DNA from: Turbatrix aceti | Lineage: Eukaryota; Nematoda; Chromadorea; Rhabditida; Panagrolaimidae | DNA: 64,000 nucleotides | Assembly: GCA_963969345.1 (NCBI GenBank) | Contig: OZ017769.1 | Coordinates: forward strand, 4,526,816-4,590,815 | Direction of reading: 5' to 3' | In this document: positions 38,501-49,000 of the stretch, one piece after another | Layout of the letters: every line of letters starts with the position of its first letter | Position numbering within the stretch: position 1 is the first letter of the stretch | Made by a program: the position numbers and the translations under genes | Notes under the pieces: model-generated | What the model was told of the DNA's origin: nothing | Database searches by the model: none | Seen by the model: the letters and a program-made list of their open reading frames with translations, nothing else

Positions 38501-39715
38501 ATCCCATTCACTTTCACGTCGTCGACCGTCGGCCGTTGTCCACTACTGTTCTTCGGGAGAGACTGACTTGAGAGAGAGAGTGCTAGTTCGTGCTAATCGA
38601 CTTTATTTTAGTCAAACAAAAATTGGTCGTAGCAACCAACTCTTACGCGACTCACTGTTTGTTTTCAGCCAAGACGAGACTCACGATAGCCTGGGTGATG
38701 CAGGCGAAAGGAGTCAGCAGTAAGTCAGTTTTGCTCGAGGGTAACTTCTTATCGCCCGTCTCCTTAGAAATCCGTCGTCTGACCCCTGTGGTGGTCAGTA
38801 TTCTTCACGCCACCACCAAAACTTTCTTTTTCAAGTGGTCTCGAGGAGACCACGCGCGCGCGCGCGCGCGCATGCGATCATCGCTAAAAAGCAACTTACT
38901 TTGCTTGCAGTAACTTTCGCAGTGGTCTTTGGTCGCAAAGTTATTGGCATTTCCACCGTAGCCCTGGTATTTCAGTTCACGGCATTCACCGGTGATGGGG
39001 TCGTGGTACCAGTGGTTGAGGGTTGTGCCGCCTCCGGGAGGGGTGTAGCCTTCGTTGGGAGGCTGGATACAGGCAAAAGCTGCAAAAAAGAAGTCAGATC
39101 AGTTATTTTTAATTCAAAAAACCAAAAATCAACCTCTGGAAGGACAGCAGAAGCTGATGGGGTTGTTAACAGTGCAATCATCGCTGTCGCAGATACAATC
39201 GTAAGCCAGAGCCCCGATGGCTTCGCAGGTCGCATCGGCGCCACCGTAGCACTGCTGGACTTGGTTCTCAATGCGGAACTTGGGGTTATTCCCGTTCAGA
39301 GGGCAGAATCCGTAGTTGAGGCAGACGAGGCCGTCACGGGTTCGGAATGGGGGTTGATTGTTCGCGCATCGGCATTCACCGGATCTACAGTACGCGCCAG
39401 GCCAGACAGCTTCACACTGTCTGTTCTGCGTGCATCCTGATTCTCCGGGGTTGATTTCTGAAAAAAAATAGACCTGGGGAGCAAAATTTTATTATTAGGA
39501 AACTTACTTCTCCAGCAATAAGAATCAATTTCGACATAGGTCGTAAGACAGGCGCATCTCTTGTTACCGGCACAGTAATTACCACTACCACAGTCTGTCG
39601 ATACCTCACAGGGTCTGCCGACGGTGCCGTGCTGGGCTCGAACGACGACTCTCGACGAGGGATCGAGCGCTAGGAGGAGAGCGAGGACAACGCGCCACGA
39701 CACCATCGACGTCAT
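35534..39715 (-). CDS. Secreted EB/lustrin/Kunitz multidomain protein, 939 aa (8 exons)
   Basis: The exons are 39,508-39,715, 39,134-39,457, 38,900-39,079, 37,766-37,915, 37,465-37,695, 36,068-37,408, 35,839-36,018 and 35,534-35,739. They join in frame, and all seven introns are in phase 1. The protein starts with a signal peptide (about residues 1-27), then has two Cys-rich EB-like modules (about 30-110). Kunitz domains and lustrin-type Cys modules ending in CC follow alternately. Kunitz 3-5 (Cys421-471, 529-580, 639-691) have all six cysteines with standard spacing. Kunitz 1 (about 181-235) and Kunitz 2 (exon 5) lack the second and fourth cysteines. The P1 residues of Kunitz 3-5 are Gly431, Gly540 and Ser650, not Lys or Arg, so trypsin inhibition is unlikely. 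Such proteins are known in nematodes and are thought to act in cuticle or matrix; that role is inference here. Intron 3 is 984 bp. Confidence 0.93.
37916..38899 (-). other. Long intron 3 of the Kunitz/lustrin gene
   Basis: This 984-bp intron lies between exons 3 and 4. It holds a GTTAC-word island (about 37,975-38,230, with words such as CGTAACTTCGTTACTTTTG and AGTAACAAAT) and a perfect alternating CG run at about 38,850-38,871, a possible Z-DNA-forming tract. No second gene is evident. Confidence 0.7.
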
Positions 39716-39723
39716 GGACGCTC

Positions 39724-39736
39724 ACTGAACTCACTG
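39724..39736 (-). promoter_or_regulatory. Candidate splice acceptors before the Kunitz/lustrin gene
   Basis: On the minus strand GTGTTACAG and then GAGTTCAG end 18 and 9 bases before the ATG at 39,715. Either could accept a spliced leader; no upstream exon was identified. Confidence 0.35.
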
Positions 39737-40625
39737 TAACACAACAAATGTCAACTGCGGGGTCAACTGTGAGCACGTATCAAGATATCCCGGGGACTGA
39801 CTGAGGAAAGAAGGTGGACTGGGGCTAGCTAGGCTATGGATACGGCAGGTATAGGACAATGGACAATTGACTATGGACTGCTATGCTCTGCGGGAGCGAA
39901 GCAGCGCAGGGGGGAGGAATTCGAAAAAATTCCACGCAACTACCAGCGTCTGTAGTAGGGACTAATTCGACTGTGTCATCCGTCCCGTCCAGTCCGAGGA
40001 GGAGGAAGCCGTTGGCGTTGGCTGTCCTTCGTCAGACAGATTTTTCATTTTTCTGTCTTGAGGCCTCTTTTCGTCCTCCGTCAACGACCCCAGCAATCAG
40101 CGACGAGACAACAGTCTACGTGGGGGCTCGGTGGTCACTCGTAGGTCGTAGATATTGTTACCGGGGGACGTGGTTGTGGTTGCGCCTCGGGAGGAGGGCG
40201 GTCTGTTTGTTGTGCGTCTTGCGCAATCACTCCCCATTCCCGCCCCTCTCCTCCTTATCCTCCTCGTGGCATCAATTATTCACTCACTCGCGCACACACA
40301 CAATCGAACGAACGAACGAACTTACACTTTTCAAAAGCCATAGAACAGACAAAAATCAGAAAAATCACAGAACCCATGTAAAATCAGTCAATTGAAAGCA
40401 TTAAACGTTACAATTTTGATCAAAATTTAGCCGTTTCGGATGTCGAAGGAGAAAAAAATGGAGGGATGGAGGGCGGATGAGCATCGCATCGCATCGCGGT
40501 GGAGATGATGATGGCAAGGACTACGGTGTCGTGGGAGTGCGGAGAAGCTCGAAACAAGCTGGCGTGCAGCAGCAGCAGCAGCAGGCAATCTATCCATTGA
40601 TTCAGTTGCTCAGCTCAGACGGCCG
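39737..40625. other. Spacer between the NRBP and Kunitz genes
   Basis: About 0.9 kb separates the NRBP stop (40,626) from the start of the Kunitz gene on the same strand. It is moderately GC-rich and includes a GAAC/CGAACGAACGAAC run near 40,305-40,322 and a CAG run near 40,567-40,582. Reading frames here are not supported. It should hold the NRBP 3' UTR and the Kunitz gene promoter, although no AATAAA was recognised close to the NRBP stop. Confidence 0.45.
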
Positions 40626-43600
40626 TCACATGGCCGGCGATCGACTTCGGGCCCGCTTCTCCGCCTCGGCCTGCGACGCCAGCGCGTTGTTGCTACCCGA
40701 TTCGGTGGGTGTCGCGTCACCCGGATCGTTGGATGCGGCGGCGGCGGCAGCGGCAGCAGCTGCGGAAGCGTCGGACGACTCGTTGAGCTGGCTCCCAGCG
40801 CTGCTCGTCATCGACGTCGATGACGACGGCGGCGGGGACGCAGATTCTTCGATCGAAGTATCCGCTGCGTTGACGTTGGCCGTCGATGAGGCCGGGGAGT
40901 TGGTTTGGGTATGGGGTAGGTGCTCCGTATCCGAGTCGTCTGCCCTGGCAGGATTTCGGTGCTTGTAGAGGACGTTGGAGAGCACGAACGCTACCTGATG
41001 AGCATCTGTCTGAAAAAACGATCACTCAGTAAAAATCTATTTTCGAACCAAAGATAGGCGAAAACGGTTTTTTTTGTTCGCAAACGAACATTTTTTAATT
41101 TTTTTCGAAGTGAACATTTTGACAGTGTTCGCGAACAAACATCGAAAAAAATATTCTTATTATTTGTCCAAAATTTTGTTCCCCTGCATAGAAAAAAACA
41201 TAAAATTTGATAAACCATGTGTTTTTTTCGTTTTTGAAAAAGTTCTGTTTTGTAAATGTTTTTTGCCTTTTTTGTATAATAAAAAAAATATTTTGACACC
41301 GTAAAACAACCTAATTTTTGTTCGTTCGCAAAATTCAGTTTTGTTCACGAACAACTAAATTTAAGAAAAATCTGTTCGCGAACGAAAACGAATAAAAAAT
41401 CCGAATTTGTTCGCGAACGTTCGTTCGCCCTTCTCTATTTTTTTCAACCCCCGAAAAATGACAAACCTGACAGATAAACCCGTGATAAACGAGTTCCTGG
41501 CACAACTCGTCGCCCGTGTCTTGATCCGTGATCTCGGTTGTTAACTCTCGACTCATGCTGTCGTCGAGCGTCAGGTAGAGGTGTAGTAGTCTCTGCGAGT
41601 TGATAACAGCCTTGAGACTCGTGATTTTCCGGAATTCCTTTGGTCTGTCGGGATCTTCGCCGTCTCCGTGGTGGTGGTGGTGGTCATGGCCGTCGGAGAT
41701 GCCATTCGCGCCGGCATGCTCGTCATGGCCTTCCGCTCCGACAATCCCTGACCCACCCTCGGCGTTGTCATGTCCGTTGGACGGCTGACCTTCGAGGTGC
41801 TGTCTATGGGCGTCACCCGAAAACGGGTGCATGCCAGAAATGCCGCTATCATAGCTCACGACATGGCCTTGCTCGCTTTCGGTCGCGGAGAGGTGGTTGT
41901 GGTCCCGGTGTTCGCCTTCCGACCCTTCGGACGTGTTCGCGGTAGCGAGGTCGTCGTGGCTGTTTTGCCGGGTCGAAGACATCGGAGTCGACGTCCTCGG
42001 CGTCGACGGCATCCGACTCGTGTCTCTGAGTGCCGCGGAGACCTGTTCAGCGTCCACGCCGGCCGCTGACATCTTTGACGTCGGTGTCGCTCCGCCCAGT
42101 GCGCTCGCCGAAGAGGATTTCAGCGGACAAATCGGTAGCTGTGCAAAATCAACCAGCGGATAGATGCCGTTTTTGACGTCTTCCAGAAACTTGTCAAGCT
42201 CCACCATGGTCTGGACCTTCTCCAGCTGGTCGTAGGTGTACGTGTGGCCCATGTAGTCCAGGGCCGGTGCTAAAGTGTTCCGGACGCGGAGGTCGTCTTC
42301 CGAGAGGTTGTCGATGAGCTTTGATTCAACGATGACGTGGGCAGCGAGGAGTTTGAGCGCGTGTACTTCAAACAACGCGGGGTGGAAGAGCAGCTCGTGG
42401 GCAGAAGGTCGCTCGGCGGGATTCGACTGGAGACAACTAGTGATGAAATCCCGCTGGTTTTCGTTGTCAAGTGAGTCTATGGCTTTCTGGACGACGTCGG
42501 GAGCGATGTGGACGTCTCCGGCGGACAGGGAGCCGCGAGTGGCCATTTCAAGGGCGCAGATGCCGAAGGAGTAGATATCCGCCTGGGGGGTGACCTCGTT
42601 CATGTCTGAAAAATATACCTTTAATAAGTTCAAAAATTGTTCGTTCGCGAACAAATTCAAAATTTATTGATCGTTTTCGTTCATGAACAAAATTTTCTAT
42701 AAATTACGTTTTTCATGTTCGTTCATGAACTTTTATAAATTTTTTTAACGGATAAAACGAACAAAATAGCCCAACAATTTTGGAAAAATGAAGTCAAAAA
42801 ATTTGATTAAAAAAAACAACACAAAAAACCGCTGAGCCTTTTTTTTGAAATAATGTAGAAAAACTGTCACAAAAATCAGATTACGTATTTCTGCCCGAAT
42901 GAACAAAATTTTGCCCCAATCGTAAAAATGTTCACGTCAGCGTTCCTGTGTGTTCGCGGACGTGAACAAAACTGTTCACTGAACAAAAATAGCAAAACGT
43001 TCATATTTGTCCATAAACAAAAAAATCGAATCCCATTAAAAAAAAATAAACTCACACTCGTACTCAGGAGCCACGTAATGCAGATTGCGAATGTTCTCTC
43101 GAAACGTCTTGACGTGCTGATGAATGGCGTTGGGAGCAACTAAAGAGGCATGATCGTGGTTACTAGTAAGATTACTGTCGCCGTGCTCCCTCATCGCTGT
43201 CAACGCAGGCGACGATGACGGCGCCGTCAGCTGGGGCATGCCATTGTGCGAATTTGGAGGAGGCACACCACCACCACCGCCATTACCACCACTACCACAA
43301 GCATTATTAGAATTGGCACCACCGCCACCAGGGGCAATGTTGTGAGTGTTAGCAAGAGCAGACGTGGACGGCGGAAGCACACCGAAGGAGGTGAAAGTGA
43401 GAGCAGCGGCAGACGAGTTGCGGGGAATGGGTGGCGTGAAGGCACGCACCACGCTGCCACCGACTCCCCGCAACTCTTTTATCAAGGAATAAAGCATCGA
43501 AAACGAACCAGTGCCAATCTTGATGAGGCCATTTTGCTGGATGAAAATCGTGTTGCACGATAGATTCGCGTGCGCTATGGGGGGATCGCAGTGATGGAGG

Positions 43601-45809
43601 TAGTTGAGGGCCCATAGGATCTGAATCGTCCACTTCTTCCACATCTGAAAACCGAGAAATCAGAATTGTCGTTCGAGAGCTCAAATTCGAGCGAATTAAA
43701 AATTTTATTCAGCGAGTCAAAACTTTTTCATTTTTTTTCGTTTTTAAATGAAAAAAAAACGAAAACGAAACTCAATTTTGAAAAACAAATTTCAAATTTG
43801 ATATTTTCTACCAAAAATTTTGAATTTTGTTAGTTTGTTCGCAATTTGTACATTTTTTTTGTGTTTTCGCAACAATAAAATTTATTTTATTTTCAAAAAA
43901 AAAATTTGGTAGAACAAAATTTTTCTAATTAAAAAAAATTGTAAAAATTTGACAAAAAAAACTAATTTTCGCTTTTCATTAAAAATATTAAATTTAGCAT
44001 TTTTTGTTTCTGTAAATTTTCAAAATACAAAAAAATCGCATTTTCGTAATTTTTTTTCGTTTTTGCGACTTTTTTTCTGATTAAAAAAAATATTTCGAGT
44101 CAAGCTCAATTCGGCAATTTTGGCTCGCTTGCTCGACATCACAGCCAAAAAGTCAAAAAAAAACCTACCCTCGTGTTAGACAATGATTCAGATGTCCTAG
44201 CTCTCTGGAGAAATCTCGACATGGATCCGGAGGACATGTACTCCGTGATAAAGATAATCTGCAAAAAAATCACACATTAGGCTGTTCAAAAAACCAAAAT
44301 CCAGGTCTATCAACTTACTCTGGGCTTATCCGAGCTATTGTCCATCCAATATTTATGAAACTTGACCAGATTTACGTGATCCAGCTGGGTAAGGTTGTCG
44401 AAGACAGCCTTGATTTTCTTTTCCTGATCTGGGGTATTTTTTCGCTCTGAGAGCTGAACTTCGTTCCATACAACTTCGTTGCCGGTCTCGTTATCCATGG
44501 CAAGGTAGGATACGTCGATGCCGGGAACATCGCGTTGTTTCACCTTTTCCCGGCGCTTGGACCATCGTTTATCCGGGCTTTCCTCCAGGATCTAAAAAAC
44601 AAAATTTCTTTAAATCAACGCAAATATTATTTTTTTTATAAGAAAGAGGGTCAAACACGCACACCGCCATCTGATTCGACGACGATGCACCTCGGAGACG
44701 TGCTAGGAGGGCAGGAGGAAAGGAAAAAGCCACGACCCATGCCTTAGAGGCAAAAAGCCTGTCAAATCCGAAAAAGTCATTGTATCAGTAACACAAGCAA
44801 TCAGTTCAGAGCAGAAAATAAAGTTAGGGTATGATTGTTACGTGTTACGTCTCATTTGGTACGGTTACAACTTTCCCGGGCAGTCAAAATTAACATCGAC
44901 TATTACCCTTAAAATCCCTGCTGCCTCTGTGAACCATAGATCGCCCGATTTGCATAGGCTTTTTTTAACACCAAAAAAAATAGATACATAGATCACAGAG
45001 ATCACATGTAACCGGAAACACCGTTGTTGCCCCGTACAAAAACGGGTCCCCGATAGACATCAGAAAAAAAAAATAAAACTGTTTTTTTTGTTCATGAATA
45101 AAAATGATGAACAATTCGCTAATTTTGTTCAGAAAGACGAATGAACATGAACAATTTTGTTCACGTTCGCGAACGAACATCGAAGAGTATTTTTTACGAT
45201 TTGGGCCAAACTTTGTTGATTTAGACAAAACGAACGATTTTTTTTTGACAAAAAGTCGATTTTTTGTCAAATTAAATATACTCAAAAATTTGTGGCCTTT
45301 TTTTCATTTTCTGTTCGAGATAATTTCGTGAACAACCATGCAAAACGTAATTTATAAAAATTTTGTTTTTACGTAATTTATAAAATTTGAAACACGAACA
45401 ATAAATTTTGGTCAGAAAAAAATTTGTTTAAAAACAGAATTATACAAACCTCTTCGTTTTCATTGTCAGAGTCGTCCTGTCGCTTTTTCTTCGCCTCGAC
45501 TTGGTCGGCGGCGATGGCCTCCTTGATGGCAGCGGCCTCGGCGGCAGTCTCGGCAGGTAGGGCTACACCTGTATCGGTATCGGCTTCTGGGGCAGCAGCG
45601 AGGAAATCGTCGCCTCCCATCTCGGCAGAGTGATTATCCGTTACCGTTGTTCTGTCCCCTTGTCCTTGTCCTTGGTCGTTACCTCCTCCGGAGGAGGGTG
45701 CTGGTATCGTGCTGTCCTTGGCGTTGGATAGCGCAGCAGCGGGATCATTGATGTTGCGCTCGGTTATCGTCGTCGTCTCGGCACTATCGTGACCACCGCT
45801 GTCCGTCAT
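40626..45809 (-). CDS. NRBP1: Nuclear receptor-binding protein, pseudokinase (6 exons)
   Basis: The exons are 45,450-45,809, 44,319-44,591, 44,169-44,258, 43,056-43,644, 41,467-42,605 and 40,626-41,009. They join in frame to 944 residues, against about 535 in human NRBP1. NRBP proteins are catalytically dead kinase-fold scaffolds acting in signalling and trafficking. The match is close: ILEESP..RW.KRRE.V.QR.VPGID (121-146), IFITEYMSSGS, and LDKFLEDV.NGIYPL. The kinase signatures are replaced as in the family: the VAIK Lys position is Asn163 (VVWN), HRD is His-Ala-Asn (266-268) and DFG is Ile-Gly-Thr (284-286). Extra length comes from an acidic, Ala/Asp-rich N-terminus, an insertion of about 120 residues (about 292-412) rich in Gly, Ser, Asn and Pro after IGT, a Ser/His-rich linker before the C-terminal helices, and a poly-Ala tail. 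Introns carry GTTCG- and GAGCTC-type repeat islands. Confidence 0.95.
41030..41430. repeat. GTTCG-word interspersed repeat, copy 2 (NRBP intron 5)
   Basis: This AT-rich island lies in the last NRBP intron. In reverse complement it contains GTTCGCGAACACTGTCAAAA and CAAAATTTTGGACAAATA, close to the cores of copy 1 near 22,560-22,640. Both ends carry GTTCGTTCGC/GCGAACGAAC words. Confidence 0.65.
42640..42990. repeat. GTTCG-word interspersed repeat, copy 3 (NRBP intron 4)
   Basis: This island starts GTTCGTTCGCGAACAAATTC (42,640). It contains TGTAGAAAAACTGTCA (about 42,852), as in copy 1, and GAACAAAATTTTGCCCC. It ends in GTTCGCGGACGTGAACAAAA. The shared cores show that it is a copy of the same element and not only a simple repeat. 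Confidence 0.65.
43674..44140. repeat. GAGCTC/TTCGAGC word island (NRBP intron 3)
   Basis: Words such as GAGAGCTCAAATTCGAGC and GCGAGTC near 43,675-43,720, and TTCGAGTCAAGCTCAATTCG, GGCTCGCTTGCTCGAC near 44,094-44,138, frame a poly-A/T core. The layout is like the GTTCG islands but uses a different word. Confidence 0.5.
45080..45400. repeat. GTTCG-word interspersed repeat, copy 4 (NRBP intron 1)
   Basis: In reverse complement this contains GTTCGCGAACGTGAACAAAA and CAAAGTTTGGCCCAAATCG, similar to copy 3 (CCCCAATCGTAAAAATGTTC, GTGAACAAAA). It lies in the first NRBP intron. Confidence 0.6.
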
Positions 45810-45829
45810 GGATCAGCTGCTGGTTGAGC

Positions 45830-45861
45830 GGGGTGGGGGTAGGGTGGGGTGGGGGTGGGGC
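45830..45861 (+). other. G-quadruplex-type tract in the NRBP leader
   Basis: The plus strand carries six runs of three to five G within 32 bases, 21-52 bases upstream of the NRBP ATG on the other strand. The coding-strand mRNA therefore has matching C runs, and the template DNA could fold as a G-quadruplex. A regulatory role is inference. Confidence 0.6.
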
Positions 45862-46012
45862 GAAGACAACGCTAGGCTGCGCGTCTGCCGTCGTCAACGG
45901 TGGTTCTCCGTCTTCGATGCAACATGCAAGCCGATTGGTTGGGAGAGCCAATCGCGCTTGTCTAGTCTCCCGTTTGTCTTCTTGGTAGAAATTTGAGGCT
46001 CTTTTTTTGGGT

Positions 46013-46020
46013 CTGAAAAA
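46013..46020 (-). promoter_or_regulatory. Candidate trans-splice acceptor before NRBP
   Basis: ATTTTTCAG ends at 46,013 on the minus strand and gives a leader of about 203 bases before the ATG at 45,809. No upstream exon was found. Confidence 0.4.
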
Positions 46021-49000
46021 TGGATTCATTGATTGATCGCTCTTGGCTGACTCGGATGACGCAAATCGGAGGTCTGGCGTTGCCGCGCACCGCGAAATCT
46101 TCTTCACTTCACTCGAAACCTCTCAATTTGACCTGAGGGAAAAAACAAAAAAACTCGACGCGACGCGACGACCAAGTAAAAGTCGAAATCGCTCTGAAGA
46201 AGACGAAAAAAACGATTCAATGTATATTTACCCAAAAATTATACATGCGCGAAAAAAAACGAAATAGAAAAAAAAGTAAAAAAGTAGCCCAAAGCGTTTA
46301 AATTCGAGTCTACCCTATCAATTCTGACAACGACGACCCCGCAAAACTTTTTTAGGTACATAGTTGCCCCTTGATCGTGCTCTGCTGCCTCTGCGTTCCC
46401 GCACAATCCAGTGATCACTTGACCGCGACACCCAGGGTTCAAATGAATCGAAAGAACGAACAAACCAAACCCCATCATCCCCTCACGCGGGACTAAAAAA
46501 CTCGCAACAATGCATCTCCACCGCCACCGCCACCGCGCAGGCAGTCAGGCAGCGTTCGTGCACGCGTACCAACCAGCGTGACGGGAAGTCATCGTTGTCG
46601 TTCTCGTGCTTTTGCCTCCCCAGACAACTGCACCCTGATGTGATTCCTGGGCCTTTCCTCGGGCATAAACGTGCGAGTACACCCCGGGAAAAAAAGGGGA
46701 CAGGATGAGATGATAACCTGGGCGCTCCTAGAGGCCCCCTGCCCGTAGATGAGCATGCACACGAGGGAGAAGCCCACGCGCTTGAGCGCTTGCATCCATT
46801 CCGAGCCATCAACGATGAATAAATGTCTCGAGGAGTCGTAAAAAGGGCAATTAGCGAACGATCAGGGTACATCGAGCGCCAGAGAACCGTCCTAGGTCCC
46901 TGGGAGCGAGAGTCGCGATCAAGGAACAAACGTGATTATTTAAAAATTCATTCAGGGACAAACAATCGACGATATCCACGTCAAAATTTAATTTTAAAAA
47001 AATCACAAGCACAGGCACGATGAGATCGACAAATAACAAAAAAACCCCTACCCTGCCTCATTCATCAAAAATCCAAAGATCAACAAAAAATTCTAAAATA
47101 TTTAAAAAATTTAGGGACAAGGACAAATCACCAAAAAACATCTGTCAGGTGTCCAAGAAAAAATCATACGGTAGAGACAACAAGCCACGGCCGGCTAACA
47201 GGCATAAACGTGACCCGCGTGTCATTCATCGCCGGCTGTGGCTGTGGCTGCAATCAGCTGATCGAAGGACAGAGAAAGGAAACAAACGAACAGGACACGC
47301 CGCAGCGCAAGCAAGCAAGAAAAATGTTCCAGCCGGCCCGGAGGAACCAAGCAAGCACCGAGTGCACCACCAACAACACGATGAAGACAACAGCCCAGCC
47401 AGCCATGACCCTGAGGCCTGCCTGCGCGAGAGAGGTCGACTAAAGGGCAAGCAAGCAAGCATGCATGCTCTGCTCCGCTCTGCGCTCGTTTCGCTCGCTC
47501 GCGCGCACCAACAACGACGATGATGAAGAAGAAGAAGAAGAATACGCGGTCCCACATTTGAGTAACCTTTTTTTTCCGTTCGTTCCCGCGTTCAATCAAA
47601 GTTCACAGAACCCCCGGCGAAAGCTCAGAAAATTCAATCGGAAAGGATTTATTTCGTCATCGATTGGTTGACTGAATCGAAAAAAAAAAGTTCTGTTCTG
47701 CATCCATGCGTCTCCTCGATACTCACAACCACCACCACCACCACCACCACCGCCGCCAGCCAGGTGGGTTCGTCAAAAATAGCGCCGCGACAAACAACAA
47801 ACAATCCATCCGACTCCAGAGGAGGGGGAAAAGAGAAAGTCAGATCGTTGATGCCCAAAAAAAGGTGGTTTCCACCTTTTTTTTCACGAAAAACACGATA
47901 AACACGGATGACTGAGGTAAACACCGGCCAGATGACAAATGACAGTCGGCAGGAAGTTAAATAGTTCACTGACTAACGGGAGACGAATCCTGCGGCGGCG
48001 TCAACAAACAAGCCAAACCCTCGTGGCTGGGTTCCTGGGAACGAGTCACGCACGCGGGTGCATGCCTGGGTCAACTGTCTCGTCGGAGACAAAGAGTCAG
48101 CTGATCCAGGCACGCGGAACTCATTCATCGTCAAATTTTTTCTCCCCCAAAAAAGGGGGCTAGGATGCGTTCGTTCCGGGGAAAGCAGTCAGGAAACAAA
48201 CGCCAAACAAAGCCAAAGTCAACACTCCTCGGCCCGAGAGTCAACTCAGGGGGGGACCCCGGGCCCCAGGTCACGAGAACAACGTCATCCCGGCGCCAGC
48301 CACAGCTACAACCACAGCCACCGCTGTTGCCATCTGCGCTGGCGCTGTGTCGTCGTCTTCATCGTCCTCCTCGTTCCTTCCCCCTCCCTTCGTTCTCAAG
48401 CGCGCGCCACGAGGGCAGTAGACGAGTAAAAAAGCAAACAAATCAGTCGTTGTCGCCGATTTACGAGCACCCAGCCAGCCCGAAGGCGAGCAGCAGCGTG
48501 CACACAATCACCACCACCGACAACGACATCGACGACAGGTTAGCTGCTCTAAGCCGGGGCCCAGGCGCTAGGTGCAGTGCGTGCCAGGAAGACCACGACC
48601 GCGGGTTGCTGCTGCTGCCTCGTGGCTAGGTAGTCCTCTGTCCCGTCCAGCTGACGGTCACGTGGATGGATCGGTGCAGCAGCCAGCATCCAACATCCAA
48701 CATCCAGCGGTCAGGTGGTCCACTAGGCCCGGAGGGGGGGTGTTCGTTTCGCCTGTGGCATTCATCACCTGACTACACTACCTACTGCTTTAGAGGGCCT
48801 CCTGGTTGACCAAAGGACAACTTACCCATCAAATGGCTTTTCAACCCCAAAAAATCATACCAAACTTAGATTTCCACGGCCAAACAGCCCTTTGACAATC
48901 GCTCTGTCCTTCGAAGGATCGTATACGATGCATCCTTTCCTCAGGAAATTCTCAGAACCCGTGTAAAACTATCCAAAAAATTTTCTTTCACCTCTGGAGG

